From positions 832,628,888 through 832,692,887 of the forward strand of contig NC_135232.1 in assembly GCF_051348905.1 (NCBI RefSeq): a DNA stretch of 64,000 nt, written 5' to 3'. The position numbers were made by a program, and so were the translations under genes. The notes under the pieces are model-generated. The model had not been told where the DNA came from. It was given only the letters and a program-made list of their open reading frames with translations, and made no database searches. The DNA comes from Ranitomeya variabilis. Its lineage: Eukaryota > Chordata > Amphibia > Anura > Dendrobatidae. Below are positions 55,497 to 64,000 of the stretch, piece after piece. Positions within the stretch are counted from its first letter, which is position 1. Each line of letters starts with the position of its first letter.

Positions 55497-55710
55497 TAAA
55501 GGTTACCTTTGAAATTGGTTCAAGTAGGCTTCGGCCTACACTCTGCTCCCCCTGCAGAGCCCGGGCTACAACACCGCTCGTTGCTGTCCGGAAGTGCTGG
55601 CTGCACAGAGCCAAACACCTCGCCAATGTGTCAGTGGGGTCCAGCACCGCCAGCTGTTCCCCTGCTGTGCAGCCGGCAACGTGTCCTGCAAAAGCCACGC
55701 AGACACTTGC

Positions 55711-56262
55711 TCTTGTACCTTCTGCTCCACATCCTGGTTCCAGTACCGTCAGCTGGTTCCGGGCAGAGCCTTTGGCTTAGGTGCCTCCCTCTGGGTATCC
55801 GAGTTCCACCAACGTCAGGTGGTCCTTGGTAGTGCTTTCAGGCACGGGTACCTCCTGCTTAGTAACCGGGTTCCAGTAACGTCAGCTGGTCCTCGGTAGT
55901 TCCATTGGCTCTTGGACCTTCGGCTACCCATCCGGGTTCCAGCACCGTCAGCTGGTTCTCGGCAGTGTCTTTTGCTCTTGCACCTTCTGCTCCCCATCCT
56001 GGTTCCAGTACCGTCAGCTGGTTCCGGGCAGAGCCTTTGGCTTAGGTGCCTCCCTCTGGGTATCCGAGTTCCACCAACGTCAGGTGGTCCTTGGTAGTGC
56101 TTTCAGGCACGGGTACCTCCTGCTTAGTAACCGGGTTCCAGTAACGTCAGCTGGTCCTCGGTAGTTCCATTGGCTCTTGGACCTTCGGGTAGCCATCCGA
56201 GTTCCAGTTCCATCAGCTGGTTCTCGGCATTTTCTCAGCCTTCTTGTACCTTCTGCTACATT
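55711..56262 (+). repeat. 265-bp tandem repeat, two copies and a part
   Basis: TCTTGTACCTTCTGCT-type starts fall at 55711, 55976 and 56242. Each unit holds several GGTTCCAGTA(A/C)CGTCAGCTGG motifs, the same ACGTCAGCTG core as in the minisatellite, suggesting common descent. Confidence 0.88.
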
Positions 56263-56309
56263 TCCAAGTTCAAGAGACTAAACACGATGACCCGGAAGAA
56301 CACCCCTAA

Positions 56310-56516
56310 GATGACGACGACACCAGAGACGACAACCACCGTGATGACGACGACCCTGGAGACGATGACCCTGAAGACCACCCCGATGACGACGACCCCG
56401 GAGACCACCCCGATGACGACGACCCCGGAGACGACGACCCTGGAGACGACGACGACCTGGAAGACCGAGAAGCAGAAGAACAAGAGGCTGCAGAACAAAG
56501 AGCAGAAGGACATTAA
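56310..56516 (+). other. Asp-rich open stretch (68 codons, no start)
   Basis: Reading from 56310 gives runs of Asp with Pro-Gly and His-Pro, then a Glu/Ala/Gln-rich end, to TAA at 56514. The same frame is acidic just upstream (DDPEEHP, then a stop at 56307). It may be a remnant acidic coding tail or only a GAC-type simple repeat; no ATG and no link to the transposase were found. Confidence 0.35.
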
Positions 56517-57173
56517 GCATAACACAAAATATCAGAGCAAAAAAATATTATGTAAATTATAAGCAGAAGAAGACTAAGCAGTGTATGGGGGTGAGTCCGT
56601 TCCTCCTCGTGGTGCCCCTGGATAAAGCCTGATGCTGCAGGCCAAACTGAACGCGGACAAATGTAACTGGTTTGTGACAGGCAGAACGGAAGGTGTAATC
56701 TTCAAACTTTTATAGATAACAACTACGGGAATGCCTGTCACAAATAAGAATATGATGAAGAAGTTGAATATGATGAAGATAATAGTAAAATAAAAAGAAT
56801 ATGAACAATGTAACCCAAAAAATAATAGGTAGAAGATGAAGAAGAAGATGAATAAGGTGAAGAAGTTGATGTCAAAGAAGCTGATGATGAGGATAATTAA
56901 GAAGAAAGCGTGGGAGAAGTAAAAAAGAAGGTGAAGGGCGTGGAAGTAGTGAAACATCAATATCTGACATAAAAAAAAAAAAAAATAACAGTCAAATTCT
57001 TTCTAACGCCGAACTTCATAAAAAAAATTTAAAAATCCTGCTATTCTATTACATTGGGCTAAACCTCTGTCCCTTTAATATCTCCGCCACGTCCCCCAAT
57101 ACATCCTACATTATTCTTAGTTGTTTTCCTTCATGTAGAATGAACCTACAAGTTTATAAAGGGTTTATTTTAA
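56517..57173 (+). other. AT- and purine-rich 3' region of the hAT
   Basis: No gene seen. 56740-56950 is rich in GAAGAAG/GATGATG strings, which gives leucine/phenylalanine-rich antisense frames. There is an A-run near 56971 and an AATAAA at 56789-56794. Confidence 0.6.
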
Positions 57174-57297
57174 TTCCGATATTTTCATCCCATTGACTTG
57201 CATTGGGATCGGGTATCAGTATCGGATTGGATCCGATATTTTGACGGTATCGGCCGATACTTTCCGATACCGATACTTTCCGATATCGGAAAGTATC
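57174..57297. promoter_or_regulatory. Right subterminal CCGATA repeat region
   Basis: Repeated CCGATA/TATCGG motifs. Positions 57271-57298 form a perfect 28-bp palindrome abutting the terminal repeat. Likely transposase-binding region. Confidence 0.75.
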
Positions 57298-57308
57298 GCT
57301 CAACACTA
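57298..57308 (-). repeat. hAT terminal inverted repeat, right
   Basis: GCTCAACACTA, matching the left end over 11 nt. The two ends then diverge before both enter CCGATA-rich sequence. Confidence 0.93.
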
Positions 57309-57316
57309 CTTGTCAG
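57309..57316. repeat. hAT target-site duplication, right
   Basis: Second CTTGTCAG; the array continues with TGCTCCATCCC as in intact units. Confidence 0.97.
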
Positions 57317-57341
57317 TGCTCCATCCCACTAGGAGACTTTT

Positions 57342-57413
57342 GGGGATGTAGCTCAGTGGTAGAGTGCATGCTTCGCATGTATGAGGTCCTGGGTTCAACC
57401 CCCAGCATCTCCA
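57342..57413 (+). tRNA. tRNA-Ala(CGC), C25T, first after the hAT
   Basis: Starts 33 nt after the transposon end. G10:U25 wobble in the D stem. Its internal promoter is untouched but its upstream flank beyond the duplication is now transposon DNA. Confidence 0.92.
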
Positions 57414-57933
57414 AACTTTTCCTAATATGGCTAGAAAGCTTTAGCAAACACACTCACGCTTAGTAGTGTCGTCAAGACTCGCAAGGAATCTTTGACGCTT
57501 AAACTGGCTTCTTTGCCAGGTCACATAGCAGGACGAGGCTTTTTGCTGCGGCAGATTCTAAAGACTGCATGCAACCTAAGGCAAGGGCAACACTTTACCA
57601 CCCAGTAAAATGTTTTCAATGGGAACTGGACTTTCAACAAACTTTGCACAAATCAATAGCACAGGCAAATATAGGAAACTTTCTCTAGCCTGATTAAAGT
57701 GGGAAATGTGCAATAGCTTTGCATTAAGGACAAGCTTCAGAGTCTCTACTTGGTATCATCAGAAAACCGAGTTGGAGTGTCGTGCCAGATGCTTGAATAG
57801 GTCAGCTGATGTATCTCTAAGAATTCACAGAGTTTTTTTCTCAAGGTGGTTCAGCGATTTGACTAAATGCCAACCCTTGTCTGCAAAAATTTTGACCCGT
57901 TTCCTGCAAGTTTCTGAAAGTGGTGCAAATAAC

Positions 57934-58005
57934 GGGGATGTAGCTCAGTGGTAGAGCACACGCTTTGCATGTGTGAGGCCCCAGGTTCAATCCCCGGCAT
58001 CTCCA
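57934..58005 (+). tRNA. tRNA-Ala(UGC), G26A and G51A
   Basis: A51/C63 mismatch, as at 7580. Confidence 0.85.
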
Positions 58006-58132
58006 TGGCCTGGGTTTACGTGCAGAGGACGCACTTCCTACAGGTGACTACTTTTCCTTCTCCTTATGTGGTTCCTGCAGTCACTCGTTGAAAGAATTAC
58101 TTGTCAGTGCTCCATCCCACTAGGAGACTTTT

Positions 58133-58204
58133 GGGGATGTAGCTCAGTGGTAGAGCGCATGCTTCGCATGTATGAGGTCCTGGGTTCAACCCCCAGCATC
58201 TCCA
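58133..58204 (+). tRNA. tRNA-Ala(CGC)
   Basis: Consensus CGC gene; followed by a 536-nt spacer. Confidence 0.95.
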
Positions 58205-58740
58205 AACTTTTCCTAATATGGCTAGAAAGCTTTAGCAAACACACTCACGCTTAGTAGTGTCGTCAAGACTCGCAAGGAATCTTTGACGCTTAAACTGGCT
58301 TCTTTGCCAGGTCACATAGCAGGACGAGGCTTTTTGCCGCGGCAGATTCTAAAGACTGCATGCAACCTAAGGCAAGGGCAACCTAAGGCAAGGGCAACAC
58401 TTTACCACCCAGTAAAATGTTTTCAATGGGAACTGGACTTTCAACAAACTTTGCTCAAATCAATAGCACAGGCAAATATAGTAAACTTTCTCTAGCCTGA
58501 TTAAAGTGGGAAATGTGCAATAGCTTTGCATTAAGGACAAGCTTCAGAGTCTCTACTTGGTATCATCAGAAAACCGAGTTGGAGTGTCGTGCCGGAAGCT
58601 TGAATAGGTCAGCTGATGTATCTCTAAGAATTCACAGAGTTTTTTTCTCAAGGTGGTTCAGCGATTTGAATAAATGCCAACCCTTGTCTGCAAAAATCTT
58701 GACCCGTTTCCTGCAAGTTTCTGAAAGTGGTGCAAATAAC

Positions 58741-58812
58741 GGGGATGTAGCTCAGTGGTAGAGCGCACGCTTTTCATGTGTGAGGCCCCGGGTTCAATCC
58801 CAGGCATCTCCA
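58741..58812 (+). tRNA. tRNA-Ala body with UUC anticodon (G30 type)
   Basis: Intact anticodon stem, C63A in the T stem; repeated at 61905. Confidence 0.85.
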
Positions 58813-58923
58813 TGACCTGGGTTTACGTGCAAAGGTGACTACTTTTCCTTCTCCTTATGTGGTTCCTGCAGTCACTCGGTGAAAGAATTACTTGTCAGTG
58901 CTCCATCCCACTGGGAGACTTTT

Positions 58924-58995
58924 GGGGATGTAGCTCAGTGGTAGAGCGCATGCTTCGCATGTATGAGGTCCTGGGTTCAACCCCCAGCATCTCCA
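58924..58995 (+). tRNA. tRNA-Ala(CGC)
   Basis: Consensus CGC gene, 111-nt spacer. Confidence 0.95.
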
Positions 58996-59515
58996 AACTT
59001 TTCCTAATATGGCTAGAAAGCTTTAGCAAACACACTCACGCTTAGTAGTGTCGTCAAGACTCGCAAGGAATCTTTGACGCTTAAACTGGCTTCTTTGCCA
59101 GGTCACATAGCAGGATGAGGCTTTTTGCCGCGGCAGATTCTAAAGACTGCATGCAACCTAAGGCAAGGGCAACACTTTACCACCCAGTAAAATGTTTTCA
59201 ATGGGAACTGGACTTTCAACAAACTTTGCACAAATCAATAGCACAGGCAAATATAGGAAACTTTCTCTAGCCTGATTAAAGTGGGAAATGTGCAATAGCT
59301 TTGCATTAAGGACAAGCTTCAGAGTCTCTACTTGGTATCATCAGAAAACCGAGTTGGAGTGTCGTGCCGGAAGCTTGAATTGGTCAGCTGATGTATCTCT
59401 AAGAATTCACAGAGTTTTTTTCTCAAGGTGGTTCAGCGATTTGACTAAATGCCAACCCTTGTCTGCAAAAATCTTGACCCGTTTCCTGCAAGTTTCTGGA
59501 AGTGGTGCAAATAAC

Positions 59516-59587
59516 GGGGATGTAGCTCAGTGGTAGAGCGCACGCTTTGCATGTGTGAGGCCCCGGGTTCAATCCCCGGCATCTCCA
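59516..59587 (+). tRNA. tRNA-Ala(UGC)
   Basis: Consensus UGC gene. Confidence 0.95.
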
Positions 59588-59714
59588 TGGCCTGGGTTTA
59601 CGTGCAAAGGACGCACTTCCTACAGGTGACTAATTTTCCTTCTCCTTATGTGGTTCCTGCAGTCACTCGGTGAAAGAATTACTTGTCAGTGCTCCATCTC
59701 ACTGGGAGACTTTT

Positions 59715-59786
59715 GGGGATGTAGCTCAGTGGTAGAGCGCATGCTTCGCATGTATGAGGTCCTGGGTTCAACCCCCAGCATCTCTA
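59715..59786 (+). tRNA. tRNA-Ala(CGC), C72T
   Basis: G1:U72 wobble; counterpart at 62879. Confidence 0.9.
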
Positions 59787-60306
59787 AACTTTTCCTAATA
59801 TGGCTAGAAAGCTTTAGCAAACACACTCATGCTTAGTAGTGTCGTCAAGACTCGCAAGGAATCTTTGACGCTTAAACTGGCTTCTTTGCCAGGTCACATA
59901 GCAGGACGAGGCTTTTTGCCGCGGCAGATTCTAAAGACTGCATGCAACCTAAGGCAAGGGCAACACTTTACCACCCAGTAAAATGTTTTCAATGGGAACT
60001 GGACTTTCAACAAACTTTGCACAAATCAATAGCACAGGCAAATATAGGAAACTTTCTCTAGCCTGATTAAAGTGGGAAATGTGCAATAGCTTTGCATTAA
60101 GGACAAGCTTCAGAGTCTCTACTTGGTATCATCAGAAAACCGAGTTGGAGTGTCGTGCCGGAAGCTTGAATAGGTCAGCTGATGTATCTCTAAGAATTCA
60201 CAGAGTTTTTTTCTCAAGGTGGTTCAGCGATTTGACTAAATGCCAACCCTTGTCTGCAAAAATCTTGACCCGTTTCCTGCAAGTTTCTGAAACTGGTGCA
60301 AATATC

Positions 60307-60378
60307 GGGGATGTAGCTCAGTGGTAGAGCGCACGCTTTGCATGTGTGAGGCCCCGGGTTCAATCCCCGGCATCTCCA
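60307..60378 (+). tRNA. tRNA-Ala(UGC)
   Basis: Consensus UGC gene. Confidence 0.95.
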
Positions 60379-60505
60379 TGGCCTGGGTTTACGTGCAAAG
60401 GACGCACTTCCTACAGGTGACTACTTTTCCTTCTCCTTATGTGGTTCCTGCAGTCACTCGTTGAAAGAATTACTTGTCAGTGCTCCATCCCACTAGGAGA
60501 CTTTT

Positions 60506-60577
60506 GGGGATGTAGCTCAGTGGTAGAGCGCATGCTTCGCATGTATGAGGTCCTGGGTTCAACCCCCAGCATCTCCA
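60506..60577 (+). tRNA. tRNA-Ala(CGC)
   Basis: Consensus CGC gene. Confidence 0.95.
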
Positions 60578-61097
60578 AACTTTTCCTAATATGGCTAGAA
60601 AGCTTTAGCAAACACACTCACGCTTAGTAGTGTCGTCAAGACTCGCAAGGAATCTTTGACGCTTAAACTGGCTTCTTTGCCAGGTCACATAGCAGGACGA
60701 GGCTTTTTGCTGCGGCAGATTCTAAAGACTGCATGCAACCTAAGGCAAGGGCAACACTTTACCACCCAGTAAAATGTTTTCAATGGGAACTGGACTTTCA
60801 ACAAACTTTGCACAAATCAATAGCACAGGCAAATATAGGAAACTTTCTCTAGCCTGATTAAAGTGGGAAATGTGCAATAGCTTTGCATTAAGGACAAGCT
60901 TCAGAGTCTCTACTTGGTATCATCAGAAAACCGAGTTGGAGTGTCGTGCCAGATGCTTGAATAGGTCAGCTGATGTATCTCTAAGAATTCACAGAGTTTT
61001 TTTCTCAAGGTGGTTCAGCGATTTGACTAAATGCCAACCCTTGTCTGCAAAAATCTTGACCCGTTTCCTGCAAGTTTCTGAAAGTGGTGCAAATAAC

Positions 61098-61169
61098 GGG
61101 GATGTAGCTCAGTGGTAGAGCACACGCTTTGCATGTGTGAGGCCCCAGGTTCAATCCCCGGCATCTCCA
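61098..61169 (+). tRNA. tRNA-Ala(UGC), G26A and G51A
   Basis: Copy of 57934, 3164 bp on. Confidence 0.85.
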
Positions 61170-61296
61170 TGGCCTGGGTTTACGTGCAGAGGACGCACTT
61201 CCTACAGGTGACTACTTTTCCTTCTCCTTATGTGGTTCCTGCAGTCACTCGTTGAAAGAATTACTTGTCAGTGCTCCATCCCACTAGGAGACTTTT

Positions 61297-61368
61297 GGGG
61301 ATGTAGCTCAGTGGTAGAGCGCATGCTTCGCATGTATGAGGTCCTGGGTTCAACCCCCAGCATCTCCA
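61297..61368 (+). tRNA. tRNA-Ala(CGC)
   Basis: Consensus CGC gene; followed by a 536-nt spacer. Confidence 0.95.
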
Positions 61369-61904
61369 AACTTTTCCTAATATGGCTAGAAAGCTTTAGC
61401 AAACACACTCACGCTTAGTAGTGTCGTCAAGACTTGCAAGGAATCTTTGACGCTTAAACTGGCTTCTTTGCCAGGTCACATAGCAGGACGAGGCTTTTTG
61501 CCGCGGCAGATTCTAAAGACTGCATGCAACCTAAGGCAAGGGCAACCTAAGGCAAGGGCAACACTTTACCACCCAGTAAAATGTTTTCAATGGGAACTGG
61601 ACTTTCAACAAACTTTGCTCAAATCAATAGCACAGGCAAATATAGTAAACTTTCTCTAGCCTGATTAAAGTGGGAAATGTGCAATAGCTTTGCATTAAGG
61701 ACAAGCTTCAGAGTCTCTACTTGGTATCATCAGAAAACCGAGTTGGAGTGTCGTGCCGGAAGCTTGAATAGGTCAGCTGATGTATCTCTAAGAATTCACA
61801 GAGTTTTTTTCTCAAGGTGGTTCAGCGATTTGAATAAATGCCAACCCTTGTCTGCAAAAATCTTGACCCGTTTCCTGCAAGTTTCTGAAAGTGGTGCAAA
61901 TAAC

Positions 61905-61976
61905 GGGGATGTAGCTCAGTGGTAGAGCGCACGCTTTTCATGTGTGAGGCCCCGGGTTCAATCCCAGGCATCTCCA
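61905..61976 (+). tRNA. tRNA-Ala body with UUC anticodon (G30 type)
   Basis: Copy of 58741 with C63A. Confidence 0.85.
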
Positions 61977-62087
61977 TGACCTGGGTTTACGTGCAAAGGT
62001 GACTACTTTTCCTTCTCCTTATGTGGTTCCTGCAGTCACCCGGTGAAAGAATTACTTGTCAGTGCTCCATCCCACTGGGAGACTTTT

Positions 62088-62159
62088 GGGGATGTAGCTC
62101 AGTGGTAGAGCGCATGCTTCGCATGTATGAGGTCCTGGGTTCAACCCCCTGTATCTCCA
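62088..62159 (+). tRNA. tRNA-Ala(CGC), A64T and C66T
   Basis: U50/U64 mismatch in the T stem and a G7:U66 wobble. Confidence 0.8.
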
Positions 62160-62679
62160 AACTTTTCCTAATATGGCTAGAAAGCTTTAGCAAACACACT
62201 CACGCTTAGTAGTGTCGTCAAGACTCGCAAGGAATCTTTGACGCTTAAACTGGCTTCTTTGCCAGGTCACATAGCAGGATGAGGCTTTTTGCCGCGGCAG
62301 ATTCTAAAGACTGCATGCAACCTAAGGCAAGGGCAACACTTTACCACCCAGTAAAATGTTTTCAATGGGAACTGGACTTTCAACAAACTTTGCACAAATC
62401 AATAGCACAGGCAAATATAGGAAACTTTCTCTAGCCTGATTAAAGTGGGAAATGTGCAATAGCTTTGCATTAAGGACAAGCTTCAGAGTCTCTACTTGGT
62501 ATCACCAGAAAACCGAGTTGGAGTGTCGTGCCGGAAGCTTGAATTGGTCAGCTGATGTATCTCTAAGAATTCACAGAGTTTTTTTCTCAAGGTGGTTCAG
62601 CGATTTGACTAAATGCCAACCCTTGTCTGCAAAAATCTTGACCCGTTTCCTGCAAGTTTCTGGAAGTGGTGCAAATAAC

Positions 62680-62751
62680 GGGGATGTAGCTCAGTGGTAG
62701 AGCGCACGCTTTGCATGTGTGAGGCCCCGGGTTCAATCCCCGGCATCTCCA
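62680..62751 (+). tRNA. tRNA-Ala(UGC)
   Basis: Consensus UGC gene. Confidence 0.95.
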
Positions 62752-62878
62752 TGGCCTGGGTTTACGTGCAAAGGACGCACTTCCTACAGGTGACTAATTT
62801 TCCTTCTCCTTATGTGGTTCCTGCAGTCACTCGGTGAAAGAATTACTTGTCAGTGCTCCATCCCACTGGGAGACTTTT

Positions 62879-62950
62879 GGGGATGTAGCTCAGTGGTAGA
62901 GCGCATGCTTCGCATGTATGAGGTCCTGGGTTCAACCCCCAGCATCTCTA
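62879..62950 (+). tRNA. tRNA-Ala(CGC), C72T
   Basis: G1:U72 wobble. Confidence 0.9.
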
Positions 62951-63470
62951 AACTTTTCCTAATATGGCTAGAAAGCTTTAGCAAACACACTCATGCTTAG
63001 TAGTGTCGTCAAGACTCGCAAGGAATCTTTGACGCTTAAACTGGCTTCTTTGCCAGGTCACATAGCAGGACGAGGCTTTTTGCCGCGGCAGATTCTAAAG
63101 ACTGCATGCAACCTAAGGCAAGGGCAACACTTTACCACCCAGTAAAATGTTTTCAATGGGAACTGGACTTTCAACAAACTTTGCACAAATCAATAGCACA
63201 GGCAAATATAGGAAACTTTCTCTAGCCTGATTAAAGTGGGAAATGTGCAATAGCTTTGCATTAAGGACAAGCTTCAGAGTCTCTACTTGGTATCATCCTA
63301 AAACCGAGTTGGAGTGTCGTGCCGGAAGCTTGAATTGGTCAGCTGATGTATCTCTAAGAATTCACAGAGTTTTTTTCTCAAGGTGGTTCAGCAATTTGAA
63401 TAAATGCCAACCCTTGTCTGCAAAAATCTTGACCCGTTTCCTGCAAGTTTCTGAAAGTGGTGCAAATAAC

Positions 63471-63542
63471 GGGGATGTAGCTCAGTGGTAGAGCGCACGC
63501 TTTGCATGTGTGAGGCCCCGGGTTCAATCCCCGGCATCTCCA
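63471..63542 (+). tRNA. tRNA-Ala(UGC)
   Basis: Consensus UGC gene. Confidence 0.95.
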
Positions 63543-63669
63543 TGGCCTGGGTTTACGTGCAAAGGACGCACTTCCTACAGGTGACTACTTTTCCTTCTCC
63601 TTATGTGGTTCCTGCAGTCACTCGTTGAAAGAATTACTTGTCAGTGCTCCATCCCACTAGAAGACTTTT

Positions 63670-63741
63670 GGGGATGTAGCTCAGTGGTAGAGCGCATGCT
63701 TCGCATGTATGAGGTCCTGGTTTCAACCCCCAGCATCTCTA
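63670..63741 (+). tRNA. tRNA-Ala(CGC), G53T and C72T
   Basis: T-loop closing pair lost plus a G1:U72 wobble; a recombinant of two variants found separately elsewhere. Confidence 0.75.
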
Positions 63742-64000
63742 AACTTTTCCTAATATGGCTAGAAAGCTTTAGCAAACACACTCACGCTTACTAGTGTCGT
63801 CAAGACTCGCAAGGAATCTTTGACGCTTAAACTGGCTTCTTTGCCAGGTCACATAGCAGGACGAGGCTTTTTGTCGCAGCAGATTCTAAAGACTGCATGC
63901 AACCTAAGGCAAGGGCAACACTTTACCACCCAGTAAAATGTTTTCAATGGGAACTGGACTTTCAACAAACTTTGCACAAATCAATAGCACAGGCAAATAT

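Larger units (their letters stand above)
50821..55700 (+). repeat. 1360-bp tandem repeat, about 3.6 copies
   Basis: Palindrome plus spacer is amplified as a 1360-bp block. Three full copies begin near 50826, 52186 and 53546 and differ at very few positions; the fourth diverges after about 55110. No gene seen; the small frames repeat only because the DNA repeats. Confidence 0.93.
38932..57308 (+). mobile_element. 18.4-kb hAT DNA transposon
   Basis: A complete element: 8-bp duplication CTTGTCAG outside, 11-bp terminal inverted repeats TAGTGTTGAGC/GCTCAACACTA, and subterminal CCGATA palindromes. It encodes one uninterrupted hAT transposase on the + strand. hAT elements characteristically make 8-bp duplications. 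It sits in the short spacer between a UGC gene and a CGC gene. At 18377 bp it is far larger than typical autonomous hATs (commonly about 2.5-5 kb); the excess is internal tandem repeats and palindromes. The perfect duplication and open transposase frame suggest a young, possibly still mobile copy. Nested elements inside cannot be ruled out, though I saw no second duplication. Confidence 0.93.
57317..63660. repeat. 3164-bp four-unit higher-order repeat, two copies
   Basis: G26A/G51A genes (57934, 61098) and UUC genes (58741, 61905) recur 3164 bp apart, as does a spacer variant reading ATATAGTAAAC. Confidence 0.75.
57309..64000 (+). repeat. Tandem array of two-gene tRNA-Ala units (right part)
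   Basis: The same array resumes exactly where the hAT element ends, beginning with the second copy of the target duplication. It holds nine CGC genes and eight genes at the UGC position and runs off the window end inside a long spacer. It is built on a 3164-bp four-unit period (genes at 57934 and 61098, 58741 and 61905, 59516 and 62680 share private variants). Confidence 0.97.

Noticed and set aside
44801-56262. A separate transposon nested inside the hAT
   Set aside because: I found no target duplication or distinct terminal repeats around the palindrome block, so it is described as part of the element, with nesting left open.
56256-56525. Valine/leucine-rich antisense frames (membrane-protein-like)
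   Set aside because: They come from reading the GAC-rich repeat on the other strand.
56574-56960. Phenylalanine/isoleucine-rich antisense frame
   Set aside because: An artefact of the GAAGAA/GATGAT purine-rich stretch; no domain or start context.

Overview
The window is eukaryotic nuclear DNA, almost certainly from a vertebrate. An amphibian or fish is my inference, from the very large tandem tRNA array and the large repeat-rich hAT transposon; the sequence does not fix the species. There are no bacterial operons, rRNA genes, CRISPR arrays or recognisable host protein genes.

From 1 to 38931 and again from 57309 to 64000 the DNA is one tandem array. Its unit is about 775, 791 or 807 bp, and each unit carries two alanine tRNA genes on the + strand. 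In order, a unit is: a CGC-anticodon gene, a 520- or 536-nt spacer, a UGC-anticodon gene, and a 111- or 127-nt spacer. I count 57 complete CGC genes (plus the last 4 nt of one at the window start) and 58 genes at the UGC position, 115 complete genes in all. All keep the G3:U70 pair that marks a tRNA for alanine. At 11 of the 58 UGC positions the anticodon is UUC, which reads a glutamate codon, on an otherwise alanine tRNA body. The units are grouped into higher-order repeats of 2357, 4746, 1582, 3180 and 3164 bp, shown by shared private mutations at fixed spacing.

One unit is split by an 18377-bp hAT DNA transposon (38932-57308). It has a perfect 8-bp target duplication (CTTGTCAG), matching 11-bp ends (TAGTGTTGAGC) and subterminal CCGATA palindromes. 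Inside, in order, are: a promoter-like region with CCAAT, CRE-like and TATA-like boxes; six 261-bp tandem repeats; an uninterrupted 1113-residue BED-zinc-finger hAT transposase (41213-44554); about 11 kb made of six large palindromes alternating with spacer modules, one of which has grown to a 21-copy 166/156-bp minisatellite; two copies plus part of a third of a 265-bp repeat; an Asp-rich stretch; and an AT/purine-rich 3' end.

The tRNA genes would be transcribed by RNA polymerase III from internal A and B boxes, with T-run terminators downstream. The hAT element is an independent passenger whose ends and transposase both look intact, so the insertion looks recent. The many small reading frames in the array and in the minisatellite are judged not to be genes.
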